Assembly: GCA_021796175.1 (NCBI GenBank)
Contig: JAJYOM010000029.1
Location: forward strand, 1-14,762
Origin: Thermoplasmata archaeon
Lineage (GTDB): Archaea; Thermoplasmatota; Thermoplasmata; Sysuiplasmatales; Sysuiplasmataceae
Direction of reading: 5' to 3'
DNA: 14,762 nt
Below the pieces are notes generated by a model. The model was given only the letters and a program-made list of their open reading frames with translations. It was not told the origin of the DNA and did not search any database. A program made the translations under genes and the position numbers. Below, piece by piece: positions 6,755 through 13,865 of the stretch (position 1 is the stretch's first letter; every line of letters starts with the position of its first letter).

Positions 6755-6976
6755 ATGGCAATGCAGGAAATAAGCGTCTCACGTGCCAGGGAAATAGCTG
6801 TAAGCAAGAAACTGTTGCCTGGAAAGGTAAAGGGCACCGACGGGATACAGTTCACCAGAGGGAGCAATTCCAGGCTGGAGATTATTGGATGGGACGAATT
6901 CGAGCGACTCGTGTCGCAGAATGATCTCGCGATCTATGAGAGCAACGGCTGGATGAAGCTGATGAAGCGGAAATGA
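6755..6976 (+). CDS. Small soluble hypothetical protein, 73 residues
   Basis: I cannot name a family, but the composition is that of a real folded protein and it has its own TATA box upstream. Visible features are an N-terminal helix with SRAREIAVSKKLLPGKVKG, then GTDGIQFTRGSN, then RLEIIGWDEFERLV and the end LAIYESNGWMKLMKRK. A pattern of Gly, Trp and charged residues in short strands and helices suggests a compact alpha/beta fold. There are no cysteine pairs, signal peptide or membrane segment. Two in-frame ATGs (6755 and 6761) are possible starts. The gene lies between the dehydrogenase and tRNA-Leu(CAG) and is not obviously linked to either. Confidence 0.65.
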   Translation: MAMQEISVSRAREIAVSKKLLPGKVKGTDGIQFTRGSNSRLEIIGWDEFERLVSQNDLAIYESNGWMKLMKRK

Positions 6977-7107
6977 CTCGGCACAACTGACGGAGTGGAG
7001 GTTCCGTTTTCTGTTTCACCATCGGGCGATTTCATACTTTCTGCACAGCACAGGGACTTGATAGCGCTTCTCTGGAATTGTTAAATGGTGGAGACACATG
7101 ACGATAG

Positions 7108-7118
7108 GTTATTTATCG
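7108..7118 (+). promoter_or_regulatory. TATA box of tRNA-Leu(CAG)
   Basis: GTTATTTATCG is centred about 34 bases before the first base of the tRNA, the right distance for a short 5' leader. Confidence 0.5.
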
Positions 7119-7146
7119 GTGGACGAAATAGATGCAATTCCAAACC

Positions 7147-7234
7147 GCAGGGATAACCAAGCCTGGTCAACGGTGCCAGATTCAGGGTCTGGTTGCGTAG
7201 GCATTCGGGGGTTCGAATCCTCCTCCCTGCACCA
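7147..7234 (+). tRNA. tRNA-Leu (anticodon CAG), CCA encoded
   Basis: The sequence folds as a class II tRNA. The acceptor stem is GCAGGGA paired with TCCCTGC (7224-7230). The D arm is ACC..GGT. The anticodon stem CCAGA/TCTGG encloses the loop TTCAGGG, giving anticodon CAG, which reads CUG leucine codons. A long variable arm with a TGC/GCA stem follows, then T stem GGGGG/CCTCC with loop TTCGAAT. The discriminator A (7231), as expected for leucine, is followed by a genomically encoded CCA (7232-7234). No intron is seen. Confidence 0.95.
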
Positions 7235-7244
7235 TTTGTTTTTT
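7235..7244 (+). terminator. T-rich terminator after tRNA-Leu(CAG)
   Basis: TTTGTTTTTT follows the encoded CCA immediately and fits the oligo-T terminators used by archaeal RNA polymerase. Confidence 0.6.
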
Positions 7245-7784
7245 CGGACACTTAAGAACCTGTCAATTGTTTCTAGCCAATTATCACTTTTACCATATTC
7301 TGCTTCTGAACAGTTGGAAGATTAGGAAACTGTCATGAAGCACGCATGGTAAATGTTTACGTCTGTGGTCTTCTCTTTGGCGGACAGCGAGAATAGCAAC
7401 CTTTTTCACCAGTTGACAGGGTATTGTTCTAATCATTGAGAAGTTTTAAGCTCACGCGGGGCATTCTCCTTAAATCCAATCCCTGATTTACCTAATTCAT
7501 ATATCCGCAATGGTAAAATATCCCAGTCAAGGGACGCGGGTCATCCATTGTGAATATCAACGACTCTCCGGATACCGAAGCATCCGATCAACCGACTTTG
7601 TTGACCACACCGCCAGTATCACAGACCTACTTCCGGCTCCGGTATTTCCTGCCTTTTTCGGATTTGAATATGAACTTGAAGGTTGCAATTCCCGTGGTCG
7701 GTTTGAAATTATGTGGATCCTGCTCATACGCTATTTTGCGGTCTGCATCCTGCCCGAGATAATTGTCAGCTCCTTGTTATCTTA
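7245..7784. other. 540 bp with no convincing gene, upstream of the KaiC-like gene
   Basis: Two overlapping short plus-strand frames occur: GTG 7550 to 7762 (70 codons) and ATG 7510 to 7785 (91 codons, its TAA overlapping the next ATG by one base). Neither gives a convincing protein, although the first ends in a Cys-containing CGSCSYAILRSASCPR. A TATA-like TTCATATATCC (7495-7505) suggests that something is transcribed, perhaps a leader or small RNA. No structured RNA was recognised. Confidence 0.4.
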
Positions 7785-9860
7785 ATGAATAATCAGACTG
7801 AACTGTTGAAATATATCATGGATTTTTTAGCGCTCATGGACAAGAAAGAGGCAATAGCAAGGGCTATGGAATTTGCTGCCAAAATGGAGAACGTCGAGAA
7901 TGACTCGATCGCACAGCAGCAGATCAGGAATTTTATCAAGAGGTATCCTTACAAGGAAAAGCCCGAACTTCTGAGGGCGATGACACCCGATGACCTCTAT
8001 GACAGCTCCGCCGAAGACAGATTTTTCGACTGGATAGACAAGAAGACCGACAGGGTGGGTAAAATTAGTGGTCAGGGGCGCGCAGTCTATCCGGAAGCAG
8101 TAAGAAGGCTTGATTTCTTCAAAGTCGTTCTGACTGTGCTGGTTTCGGAAAAGAGAAGCGTATCATTCAAAATAGACCAGAACTGGGGCATAATTCCAGG
8201 ATTCGGCGGTGACAAGCTAATCGCAAAGAAACTCATAGCTCTCTACTACAGTGAAAACGTCGTTCCGATCTTCCGCACAGAGGATATGGAACGATTTTCG
8301 GCCGCACTCGGCATCGATTACCAGAACAGGGGACTCCAGAGATACAGAAAGCATTATTCTGCACTTAGCGTCGGTCAGAAATTCGAGCTCTTCAATATAT
8401 GCCTGACTGAGTTCAAGAATGCAAATGTTCCGCAGATGACAAACTCGATGCTCGCCGCATTCCTTTACCAGAGTTCGTTTCTCCCCACTCCGGCACCGGT
8501 TACAACGACTATCTCTGAGCCGGCGGTTGTGCCGGAAGTGATGATAAGTCAGAAGGAACTGGAAAAAACTACTCAGCTATATGACGCACGAGCAAAGCTT
8601 TCGGAGAAGACTATAAGTGAAATGCACCTGGAGATGGAGACCAAAGAGGCAAAAATCAAAAAACTGGAAGAAGACCTGCAGAAAGCAGAATCAGCGCTTT
8701 CCGCCAGCCGTGAAGAGTACAGGCGCAATGAAGAGAAGATTAATGAGGAAATAAGGAAGAGGGGAGTCAAGAGTGCCAGTGATTCGACAGCCCAAAGAGA
8801 TATGCAGAAATCTGTTGAGGAGTTAAAGAAAAAACTCAGCGAAAGCGAAGCACTGATAGAATCTCTCAGGAACAACGACACGAGCCCAAGGATAGTAGAA
8901 CTCGAAGCTAAACTGAAGGAAAGGGAATCTGCTGCAGAGGAACTTAGGAGGAAGCAGGCGAAAGCTGTAGACGAGCTTACTCGACAGCTGAGGGAAAAAC
9001 AGGACGCTTTAGAGTCTTTGGAAAAAGATCTTTCAATGAGCAGGGACCGGTTTGTCAGGATTGGCGAAAGTGATTTCATTGACGGCGAAGTGGGCTCATT
9101 TGAAATGCCGAAGGAATCGGGCACTGTGGAGGAGAAGGTAAAGACAGGAACACAGAGGCTCGATGATTTGCTGAATGGCGGCATACCCGTGGGCTCTCAG
9201 GTTGTAGTGTACGGCCCTGCATTCATCGGCAAGGAAATTGCAATGGATGCCTTTGCCGCTCAGGGGATTGCAAGCGGTATTCCGCTGGTGTGGGTTACCA
9301 CAGACAAGACAATAGATGAAATAAGGGAGGAAATGTCTTCCCTCATCGAAGGCTTCCAGGATTATGAGAGGAAGGGGCTGGTATTTTACGTCGACGCATA
9401 TTCCAGGATAGTGGGAGACAACACTTCAGTTGAGAATGCAGCTTACCTCGATGATGGTGCAGATGTTGAAAACATACAATCCATGGTCGACGATCATCTT
9501 GCCAAAATCAGGGAACTGGTGAATGAAAAAGGATACAGGCTCATTTTCAGGTCAATCTCTAGTCTTACTGCAAACCATGACATCAAGAGCATCTATGCCC
9601 TCCTGAGGCAGTTTGTGGCTAAGCGCAGAAAGGACAGATGTGTTGCGACCTATAGCATTGAAAAAGGGATAGTTTCAGAGCAGGATCTGCAGATTATCAG
9701 CAGCATTATGGATGGTGTTATTGAATTCTCAACCGATGGCAAGACAAATTCACTTTCCATCCAGGGTATATGCGAAACGCAGACAAGAGACAAGGTTCAA
9801 TATGCAGTCGGAAAAGGCGGACTGAGCATTGGTTCATTTTTCCTCGGCAGAATCAGATGA
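7785..9860 (+). CDS. Three-part protein: helical N-domain, long coiled coil, degenerate KaiC/RecA-like domain
   Basis: This is a 691-residue soluble protein. Residues 1-235 are helical, with a segment around NWGIIPGFGGDKLIAKKLIALYY (133-155) that resembles a helix-hairpin-helix-like element. Residues ~253-425 form a long, highly charged coiled coil (KKLEEDLQKAESALSASREE, ELEAKLKERESAAEELRRK). Residues ~450-690 match a KaiC/Rad55-type domain: GTQRLDDLLNGGIPVGSQVVVYG, then the P-loop position reads GPAFIGKE (477-484) where GxxxxGK[T/S] is expected. The Walker B position reads RLIFRSISSL (585-594), with Arg where family members have Asp. ATP hydrolysis is therefore doubtful; a binding or scaffold role is inferred. 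The ATG at 7785 is chosen over the GTG at 7713 because the extra 24 residues look non-native and a weak TATA-like GATAATTG (7758-7765) would give a nearly leaderless transcript. Confidence 0.82.
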   Translation: MNNQTELLKYIMDFLALMDKKEAIARAMEFAAKMENVENDSIAQQQIRNFIKRYPYKEKPELLRAMTPDDLYDSSAEDRFFDWIDKKTDRVGKISGQGRAVYPEAVRRLDFFKVVLTVLVSEKRSVSFKIDQNWGIIPGFGGDKLIAKKLIALYYSENVVPIFRTEDMERFSAALGIDYQNRGLQRYRKHYSALSVGQKFELFNICLTEFKNANVPQMTNSMLAAFLYQSSFLPTPAPVTTTISEPAVVPEVMISQKELEKTTQLYDARAKLSEKTISEMHLEMETKEAKIKKLEEDLQKAESALSASREEYRRNEEKINEEIRKRGVKSASDSTAQRDMQKSVEELKKKLSESEALIESLRNNDTSPRIVELEAKLKERESAAEELRRKQAKAVDELTRQLREKQDALESLEKDLSMSRDRFVRIGESDFIDGEVGSFEMPKESGTVEEKVKTGTQRLDDLLNGGIPVGSQVVVYGPAFIGKEIAMDAFAAQGIASGIPLVWVTTDKTIDEIREEMSSLIEGFQDYERKGLVFYVDAYSRIVGDNTSVENAAYLDDGADVENIQSMVDDHLAKIRELVNEKGYRLIFRSISSLTANHDIKSIYALLRQFVAKRRKDRCVATYSIEKGIVSEQDLQIISSIMDGVIEFSTDGKTNSLSIQGICETQTRDKVQYAVGKGGLSIGSFFLGRIR

Positions 9861-10016
9861 ATTGCGGCAATGCTGTGACCATTCGGCTCTTGCCAGGTTC
9901 AAAGGTTTCCTGCAATAAAGACACAAAAACGCACGGTGCAACAAACAGTCAACTGTTCAAGGTGTCGCAACAACCGGTGCAAATCCGCATGTCAAAACAG
10001 GTGTTCAGCCCGCTCC
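9861..10016. other. Short intergenic segment with a 14 bp palindrome
   Basis: Between the convergent KaiC-like gene and the small membrane-protein gene, AACAGTCAACTGTT (9944-9957) is an inverted repeat with two central bases. CGGTGCAA occurs at 9934-9941 and 9975-9982. No gene is evident. It may hold terminators or a binding site, but such short palindromes also occur by chance. Confidence 0.3.
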
Positions 10017-10214
10017 TCAAGCGCACTTTGCCTTTCTGTGCTGATGCCACTTCTTGAAAAATGCCAGCATCGTATTGAGCTCCATCACGCTTCCTAAATA
10101 TATGAGGGTAAGAAGGATGAATTTGAGGTGTATCACGTCGGCCGCAAAAGGTATCATGGCGCTGTCGAAAAGGTAAAACACCGAAACTAACCCAGTAAGC
10201 CACAGATAACTCAA
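10017..10214 (-). CDS. Small two-helix membrane protein, 65 residues
   Basis: The translation from TTG at 10214 is strongly hydrophobic in two stretches (YLWLTGLVSVFYLF, then HLKFILLTLIYLGSVMELN). It ends in a basic tail, FFKKWHQHRKAKC, which fits two membrane helices with a cytoplasmic C-terminus by the positive-inside rule. The start is supported by a TATA-like box (complement of ATTATAAG, near 10235-10243) about 24 bases upstream and a G-rich GAGGGGCGAGGG just before the TTG. An in-frame stop lies 24 bases upstream of the TTG, so the protein cannot be much longer. The family is not recognised. It may be a free-standing small membrane protein or a remnant of a larger one. Confidence 0.5.
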   Translation of the reverse strand: MSYLWLTGLVSVFYLFDSAMIPFAADVIHLKFILLTLIYLGSVMELNTMLAFFKKWHQHRKAKCA

Positions 10215-10234
10215 AGTACCCTCGCCCCTCGCAG

Positions 10235-10243
10235 CTTATAATG
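10235..10243 (-). promoter_or_regulatory. TATA box for the small membrane protein
   Basis: On the minus strand ATTATAAG lies about 24 bases before the TTG at 10214, the spacing expected for a leaderless or near-leaderless archaeal transcript. Confidence 0.4.
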
Positions 10244-10263
10244 CCAGATAGGTGAGATTGCAT

Positions 10264-11145
10264 ATTTCAAATCAGTGGTTGTATGCTCCATTACACAAAG
10301 GAGCCAGCGCTTGCCGTCAGGGGAGTTATAACGGTTGACTGCATCACTACTGTAGAGTCATGACTTTTGACCTTACTCTGGCGAGAAGGACTGAATGATA
10401 CACCGCACACCGGTTGCATAAGGGAAGGTATTCCGATTGTGGAAAAATTGGATATTGTCAAAGATTACCGCGGTGAGTGTTCGACAGGACAACAGTCCAG
10501 GTCCGTTGCGATTCGAGGAAGTCTCCCGCCCGCTGTGCCGGGTATGTTTCGGGCTTCGCGGAAACAGTTCCAGAAGGAGATAGAATTGATATGCTGCACC
10601 GGTTACAAGGTGAAATTCATATAAAGGGAAAAGGAAGAAGGAAGGATATTGTGGTTCCCATTTGGGAATGTAAGTGGTTAGCGCAGCACGTGAAGCCTTT
10701 CATTGAAGCCAGTAACTCAGATAGCGAACGGAAGCTGCCGAAACACATGCCAGGCTGTTTCGCTGATAAATACGCTGCAGTGACAGCAGCTGAAGCAACT
10801 TCTGGGAGGCTCCGAAAGTGTCAGGGAAACTGTATATGTGAGCACTGAATTCGGAGGGACATCCAAATGATGTACGTCAGTCCGTGCACCAAGCAGGCCG
10901 AATCTGGAAGAATCATCTCCGGATCTGTCGATGGGTGAGGACCGTCCTGTAATGACCCATTCACGCAGATGTGCATTTGAGTACCTGAAAAGTCGCATTA
11001 TACCTTGAAGACTATAATCAGGCAGCTGTAGGATAACTGCATAATTGCTGTATGTAACAACTCAATGACCCAGAGTGCCAAACATCGTGCTTTATTATCA
11101 TCACAGCACTCAGATTATCTGTTTGCAGTAACCAACTGAGAGCGT
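10264..11145. other. ~880 bp gene-poor stretch
   Basis: Short frames exist on both strands, the longest being plus 10477-10848 (123 codons, containing KGKGRRKDIVVPIWECKWLA) and minus 10717-10998. None has a credible start context or a recognisable domain. The plus frames at 10367-10624 and 10477-10848 overlap in different phases, as in a decayed gene. I cannot name a parent. No tRNA, rRNA or transposase was identified. Confidence 0.4.
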
Positions 11146-11161
11146 CAAGTAATTATACTTG
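11146..11161. promoter_or_regulatory. Candidate operator overlapping the TATA box of the MFS-MarR operon
   Basis: CAAGTAATTATACTTG is a perfect inverted repeat of CAAGTA and TACTTG around four central bases. The AT-rich core (AATTATAC, 11151-11158) is also the best TATA box, 25-30 bases before the ATG at 11186. A dimeric winged-helix repressor bound here would block the basal factors. MarR proteins bind palindromes of this size, and the operon encodes one. Binding is inferred. Confidence 0.5.
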
Positions 11162-11185
11162 CTGATTGTCAATTAGTTAACCAAT

Positions 11186-12967
11186 ATGGTACAATACAAG
11201 TGGGTCGCACTTTCAAACACCACTCTCGGTGTCATGATGGCGATGATCAACAGCACGATAATTCTGATTTCTCTGCCGGCCATATTCAGAGGGATTGGAA
11301 TTCAACCACTGGATTCGTTTCAGTATCTCCTCTGGATACTCTTTGGTTACAATATAGTAACGGCAACGTTGCTGGTTACTTTTGGCCGCCTGTCGGACAT
11401 TTTTGGTAGAGTCAGGTTATACAATCTGGGCTTTCTGGTATTCACGCTCGGGTCCATAGCATTGTGGCTCACGCCCGGGAAAGGAGACATGGCAGCGGAT
11501 TACATTATAATCTTCAGGATAGTTCAGGGAATCGGCGGCGCATTCCTCTTTTCAAACAGTGCTGCAATTTTAACTGATGCCTTCCCGCACACAGAAAGGG
11601 GGAAAGCACTTGGAGTCAACCAGATCGCAGCTCTTGCCGGGTCACTTGTCGGACTGATTCTGGGCGGTATACTGGCAACCATTGACTGGAGATTTGTATT
11701 CCTGGTCAGCGTTCCATTTGGCTTGTTTGGCACAATCTGGTCTTATACCCGGCTTAAGGAACTCATGAAACCGGAAAGGGAGCAGAGAATTGATGTTTGG
11801 GGAAACGCCACATTCGCTGTGGGCCTGACACTCATACTCGTTGGTACAACTTACGGTCTCATGCCATATGGGAAGTCCACAATGGGCTGGGGTAGTCCAT
11901 GGGTAATTTCAGCCATAGCCGCGGGTTTGGTTTTAATGTTAATCTTCCCCTTCATCGAATCCAGAGTAAAGGAGCCGATGTTTAACCTCCAGCTCTTCAA
12001 AAGAAGGATTTTCACCGCTGCAAACTTCGCCGGCCTTCTTGGTTCGATTGCAAGGGGCGGGATGATGATCATGCTCATCATTTTGCTCCAGGGCATCTGG
12101 TTACCGCTTCACGGTTACAGTTACGCATCCACGCCTTTCTGGGCAGGAATCTACATGACTCCGATGATGTTCGGTTTCATAGCGATGGGTCCACTCAGTG
12201 GCTGGCTCTCCGACAGGCATGGCGCCAGAGGACTTGCAACTCTGGGCATGGTCATTGTGACAGCCTCATTCAGCCTCCTCATGCTGCTCCCTTACAATTT
12301 CGACTACTGGCAGTTTGCGCTGCTGCTGCTGATGCAGGGCCTGGGCATGGGTATGTTTGCTGCCCCCAATACCGCATCAATTATGAATTCCGTCCCGCCT
12401 GAAGCGCGAGGGGCCGCCTCCGGAATGCGTGCGACAATACAGAACAGCGGTCAAACAATCAGCATAGCCCTGTTCTTCATCATAATCATACAATCACTTT
12501 CATCCAGCCTACCTGGATCATTATATGCATCACTGATTTCGGCTGGCGCTTCACAGCAGCTCGCGCTTACCCTCAGATCCATTCCACCTACCGGTGCATT
12601 ATTCTCCGCATTCCTCGGTTACAACCCGGTGCTCTCTATATTGAGCCAGTACCCTTCGCTTGCATCGACTCTCTCGCCCGCGACTTACACACTTCTGACA
12701 GGCAAATACTGGTTTCCCACAGTGATCGCCGGACCCTTCATGGTTGCAATGAGGGAGGCGTTCATCATAAGCGCAGCCCTGTCAGCAATCGCAGCAGTTG
12801 TTTCACTCATGCGTGGCAAGATTTACATTTACGACCTCGATGGGCAGAATGTTGGCCCTGCGGCTTCGGTAGTCCGAGCGGACGAGGTTGGCAGAGTGCC
12901 TGCTGCCACCGGCACTTCTGAAGCACAGTCGTCAAAGTCAAGTGGAACAGGAAGAAGGGGTGAATGA
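11186..12967 (+). CDS. DHA2-type MFS efflux transporter, probably 14 helices
   Basis: A 593-residue integral membrane protein of the drug:H+ antiporter-2 type. Helix 1 holds LGVMMAMINSTIILISLPAIF, typical of the family. Motif A is GRLSDIFGRVRLYNLG after helix 2. The RIVQGIGGAFLFSNSAAIL helix and the motif C region ALAGSLVGLILGGILATIDWRFVFLV follow, ending in the usual D-W-R-x-x-F. A second motif-A-like GWLSDRHGARG occurs in the second half. Length and hydrophobic profile fit 14 helices, with an extra extracytoplasmic loop before the last helix (~residues 440-520) and a hydrophilic C-terminal tail. It probably exports toxic or amphiphilic compounds using the proton gradient; the substrate is unknown. 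The ATG at 11186 fits a nearly leaderless transcript from the TATA box near 11155. The stop at 12965-12967 is one base before the MarR start. Confidence 0.9.
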   Translation: MVQYKWVALSNTTLGVMMAMINSTIILISLPAIFRGIGIQPLDSFQYLLWILFGYNIVTATLLVTFGRLSDIFGRVRLYNLGFLVFTLGSIALWLTPGKGDMAADYIIIFRIVQGIGGAFLFSNSAAILTDAFPHTERGKALGVNQIAALAGSLVGLILGGILATIDWRFVFLVSVPFGLFGTIWSYTRLKELMKPEREQRIDVWGNATFAVGLTLILVGTTYGLMPYGKSTMGWGSPWVISAIAAGLVLMLIFPFIESRVKEPMFNLQLFKRRIFTAANFAGLLGSIARGGMMIMLIILLQGIWLPLHGYSYASTPFWAGIYMTPMMFGFIAMGPLSGWLSDRHGARGLATLGMVIVTASFSLLMLLPYNFDYWQFALLLLMQGLGMGMFAAPNTASIMNSVPPEARGAASGMRATIQNSGQTISIALFFIIIIQSLSSSLPGSLYASLISAGASQQLALTLRSIPPTGALFSAFLGYNPVLSILSQYPSLASTLSPATYTLLTGKYWFPTVIAGPFMVAMREAFIISAALSAIAAVVSLMRGKIYIYDLDGQNVGPAASVVRADEVGRVPAATGTSEAQSSKSSGTGRRGE

Positions 12968-12968
12968 G

Positions 12969-13415
12969 ATGAAGTCAAATGCCATTGAAGCATGGCTGGC
13001 ATTTTCCAATGCGGTGAGTATCATGAGGAACGAGTTCAGCCATTCACTGAGGGCTCATGAGCTTTCCTTGATGGAGTTCAGGATATTGAGGCATTTGTGT
13101 GATAATGGCTCAACATCGATGGCAAAGCTTGCGGATGAACTCATGATTACAAAGGCAGGCATAACACTCCTGACCGACAGACTTGAAGATAGGAAACTTG
13201 TCAGACGCGTAAGGCGCGAAGGTGACAGGAGGCTCATATTCATTACCGTAACCGCCGGAGGGAAGCGCAAATTCGCCTGTGCCAGAAAGGACTACGACTC
13301 TTTGATAGAGAGAAGATTGGGGCGGCTGGATGAGAGTGAGCTTGAAACGTTTACAAATGTAGTCGGTAAACTAGGAGAAGGTGAAAAGATATCTTCCAGG
13401 TTAGCAGAGCGCTGA
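12969..13415 (+). CDS. MarR-family transcriptional regulator
   Basis: A 148-residue winged-helix protein. The dimerisation helix comes first (1-30). The DNA-binding part includes LSLMEFRILRHL (32-41), SMAKLADELMITKAGITLLTDRLEDRKLV (recognition region ~50-78) and the wing RRVRREGDRRLIFITVT (79-95), with the typical DxR motif. The C-terminal helices complete the dimer interface. The ATG at 12969 is chosen: a purine-rich GAAGAAGGGGTG ends nine bases upstream, and the gene starts one base after the transporter stop, so the two are co-transcribed. Earlier in-frame starts lie inside the transporter. MarR proteins usually repress the adjacent efflux pump and release DNA on binding small aromatic or other ligands, so the palindrome at 11146-11161 is its likely site. 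Confidence 0.92.
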   Translation: MKSNAIEAWLAFSNAVSIMRNEFSHSLRAHELSLMEFRILRHLCDNGSTSMAKLADELMITKAGITLLTDRLEDRKLVRRVRREGDRRLIFITVTAGGKRKFACARKDYDSLIERRLGRLDESELETFTNVVGKLGEGEKISSRLAER

Positions 13416-13718
13416 AAATCCCGCACGGGAAATATGTTCAGAAACAACAGCTTTGTACACGGCTCGCTGTTAGGTTGCACTCAAGTTGCCGAGTTCCGGA
13501 CAGTATTCAGAGATCATCTTGAACCAATTCTGTATTCAATGATGGCACCGCTTTTCGACATGATACAGTTGCAGGGCGAGGCAATCATGATAACTCTGAC
13601 TCCAAATTCAAGAATGCAAATTCTGCAGACCGCACGTGATGAATATTGACCGACTAAATAGATCAATTTACCGCTATCTCAAGTGCTCATGGAGCAACAA
13701 TTATGCCATCACGGCAGG
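13416..13718. other. Spacer after the MarR gene with a short palindrome and a doubtful 71-codon ORF
   Basis: TCCCGCACGGGA (13419-13430), just after the MarR stop, is a 5-bp inverted repeat with two central bases, and may be a small hairpin. ATG 13434 to TGA 13649 could encode 71 residues (including FRDHLEPILYSMMAPLFDMIQLQGEAIMITL). It is neither clearly coding nor recognisable, and no own promoter is seen. I list it as unproven. Confidence 0.35.
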
Positions 13719-13803
13719 TGCGGAGGACCGGATTCGAACCGGCGAACCCCTGCGAGACAAGACCCTCAATCTTGCGCCGTTGACCATGCTTGGCTACCTC
13801 CGC
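13719..13803 (-). tRNA. tRNA-Leu (anticodon GAG), CCA not encoded
   Basis: On the minus strand a class II tRNA folds with acceptor GCGGAGG/CCTCCGC. The anticodon stem CAAGA/TCTTG encloses the loop TTGAGGG, giving anticodon GAG, which reads CUC/CUU leucine codons. A long variable arm follows (around TCTCGCAGGGGTTCG), then T stem CCGG-type with loop TTCGAAT. The discriminator is A (complement of 13719). The next bases read CCT, so the full CCA end must be added after transcription, unlike tRNA-Leu(CAG) in the same window. No intron is seen. Confidence 0.93.
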
Positions 13804-13829
13804 ATGCGATAGATGCGCAAGGCTTCATT

Positions 13830-13838
13830 CTTATTAAG
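13830..13838 (-). promoter_or_regulatory. TATA box of tRNA-Leu(GAG)
   Basis: CTTAATAAG on the minus strand is centred about 31 bases before the first tRNA base, in the spacer after the tdh stop. Confidence 0.45.
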
Positions 13839-13865
13839 TTTTGTCTGGCTGCGTGCATCCAGCCC

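Noticed and set aside
7713..7784. GTG start of the KaiC-like gene at 7713
   Set aside because: The extra 24 residues are Cys/Leu-rich and unlike the rest; the ATG at 7785 begins a normal helical N-terminus.
8573..9184. 203-codon minus-strand ORF rich in Ser and Phe
   Set aside because: It is the antisense shadow of the Glu/Lys-rich coiled-coil section of the KaiC-like gene.
9972..10604. Pair of 10-bp inverted copies of TGCACCGGTT (9972-9981 and 10595-10604) as ends of a mobile element
   Set aside because: The arms are short, and no transposase or target duplication lies between or beside them; chance or decay cannot be excluded.
10477..10848. Possible 123-codon gene with a basic KGKGRRKD segment
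   Set aside because: No start context, no recognised domain, and it overlaps another equally weak frame; kept only as part of the gene-poor region.
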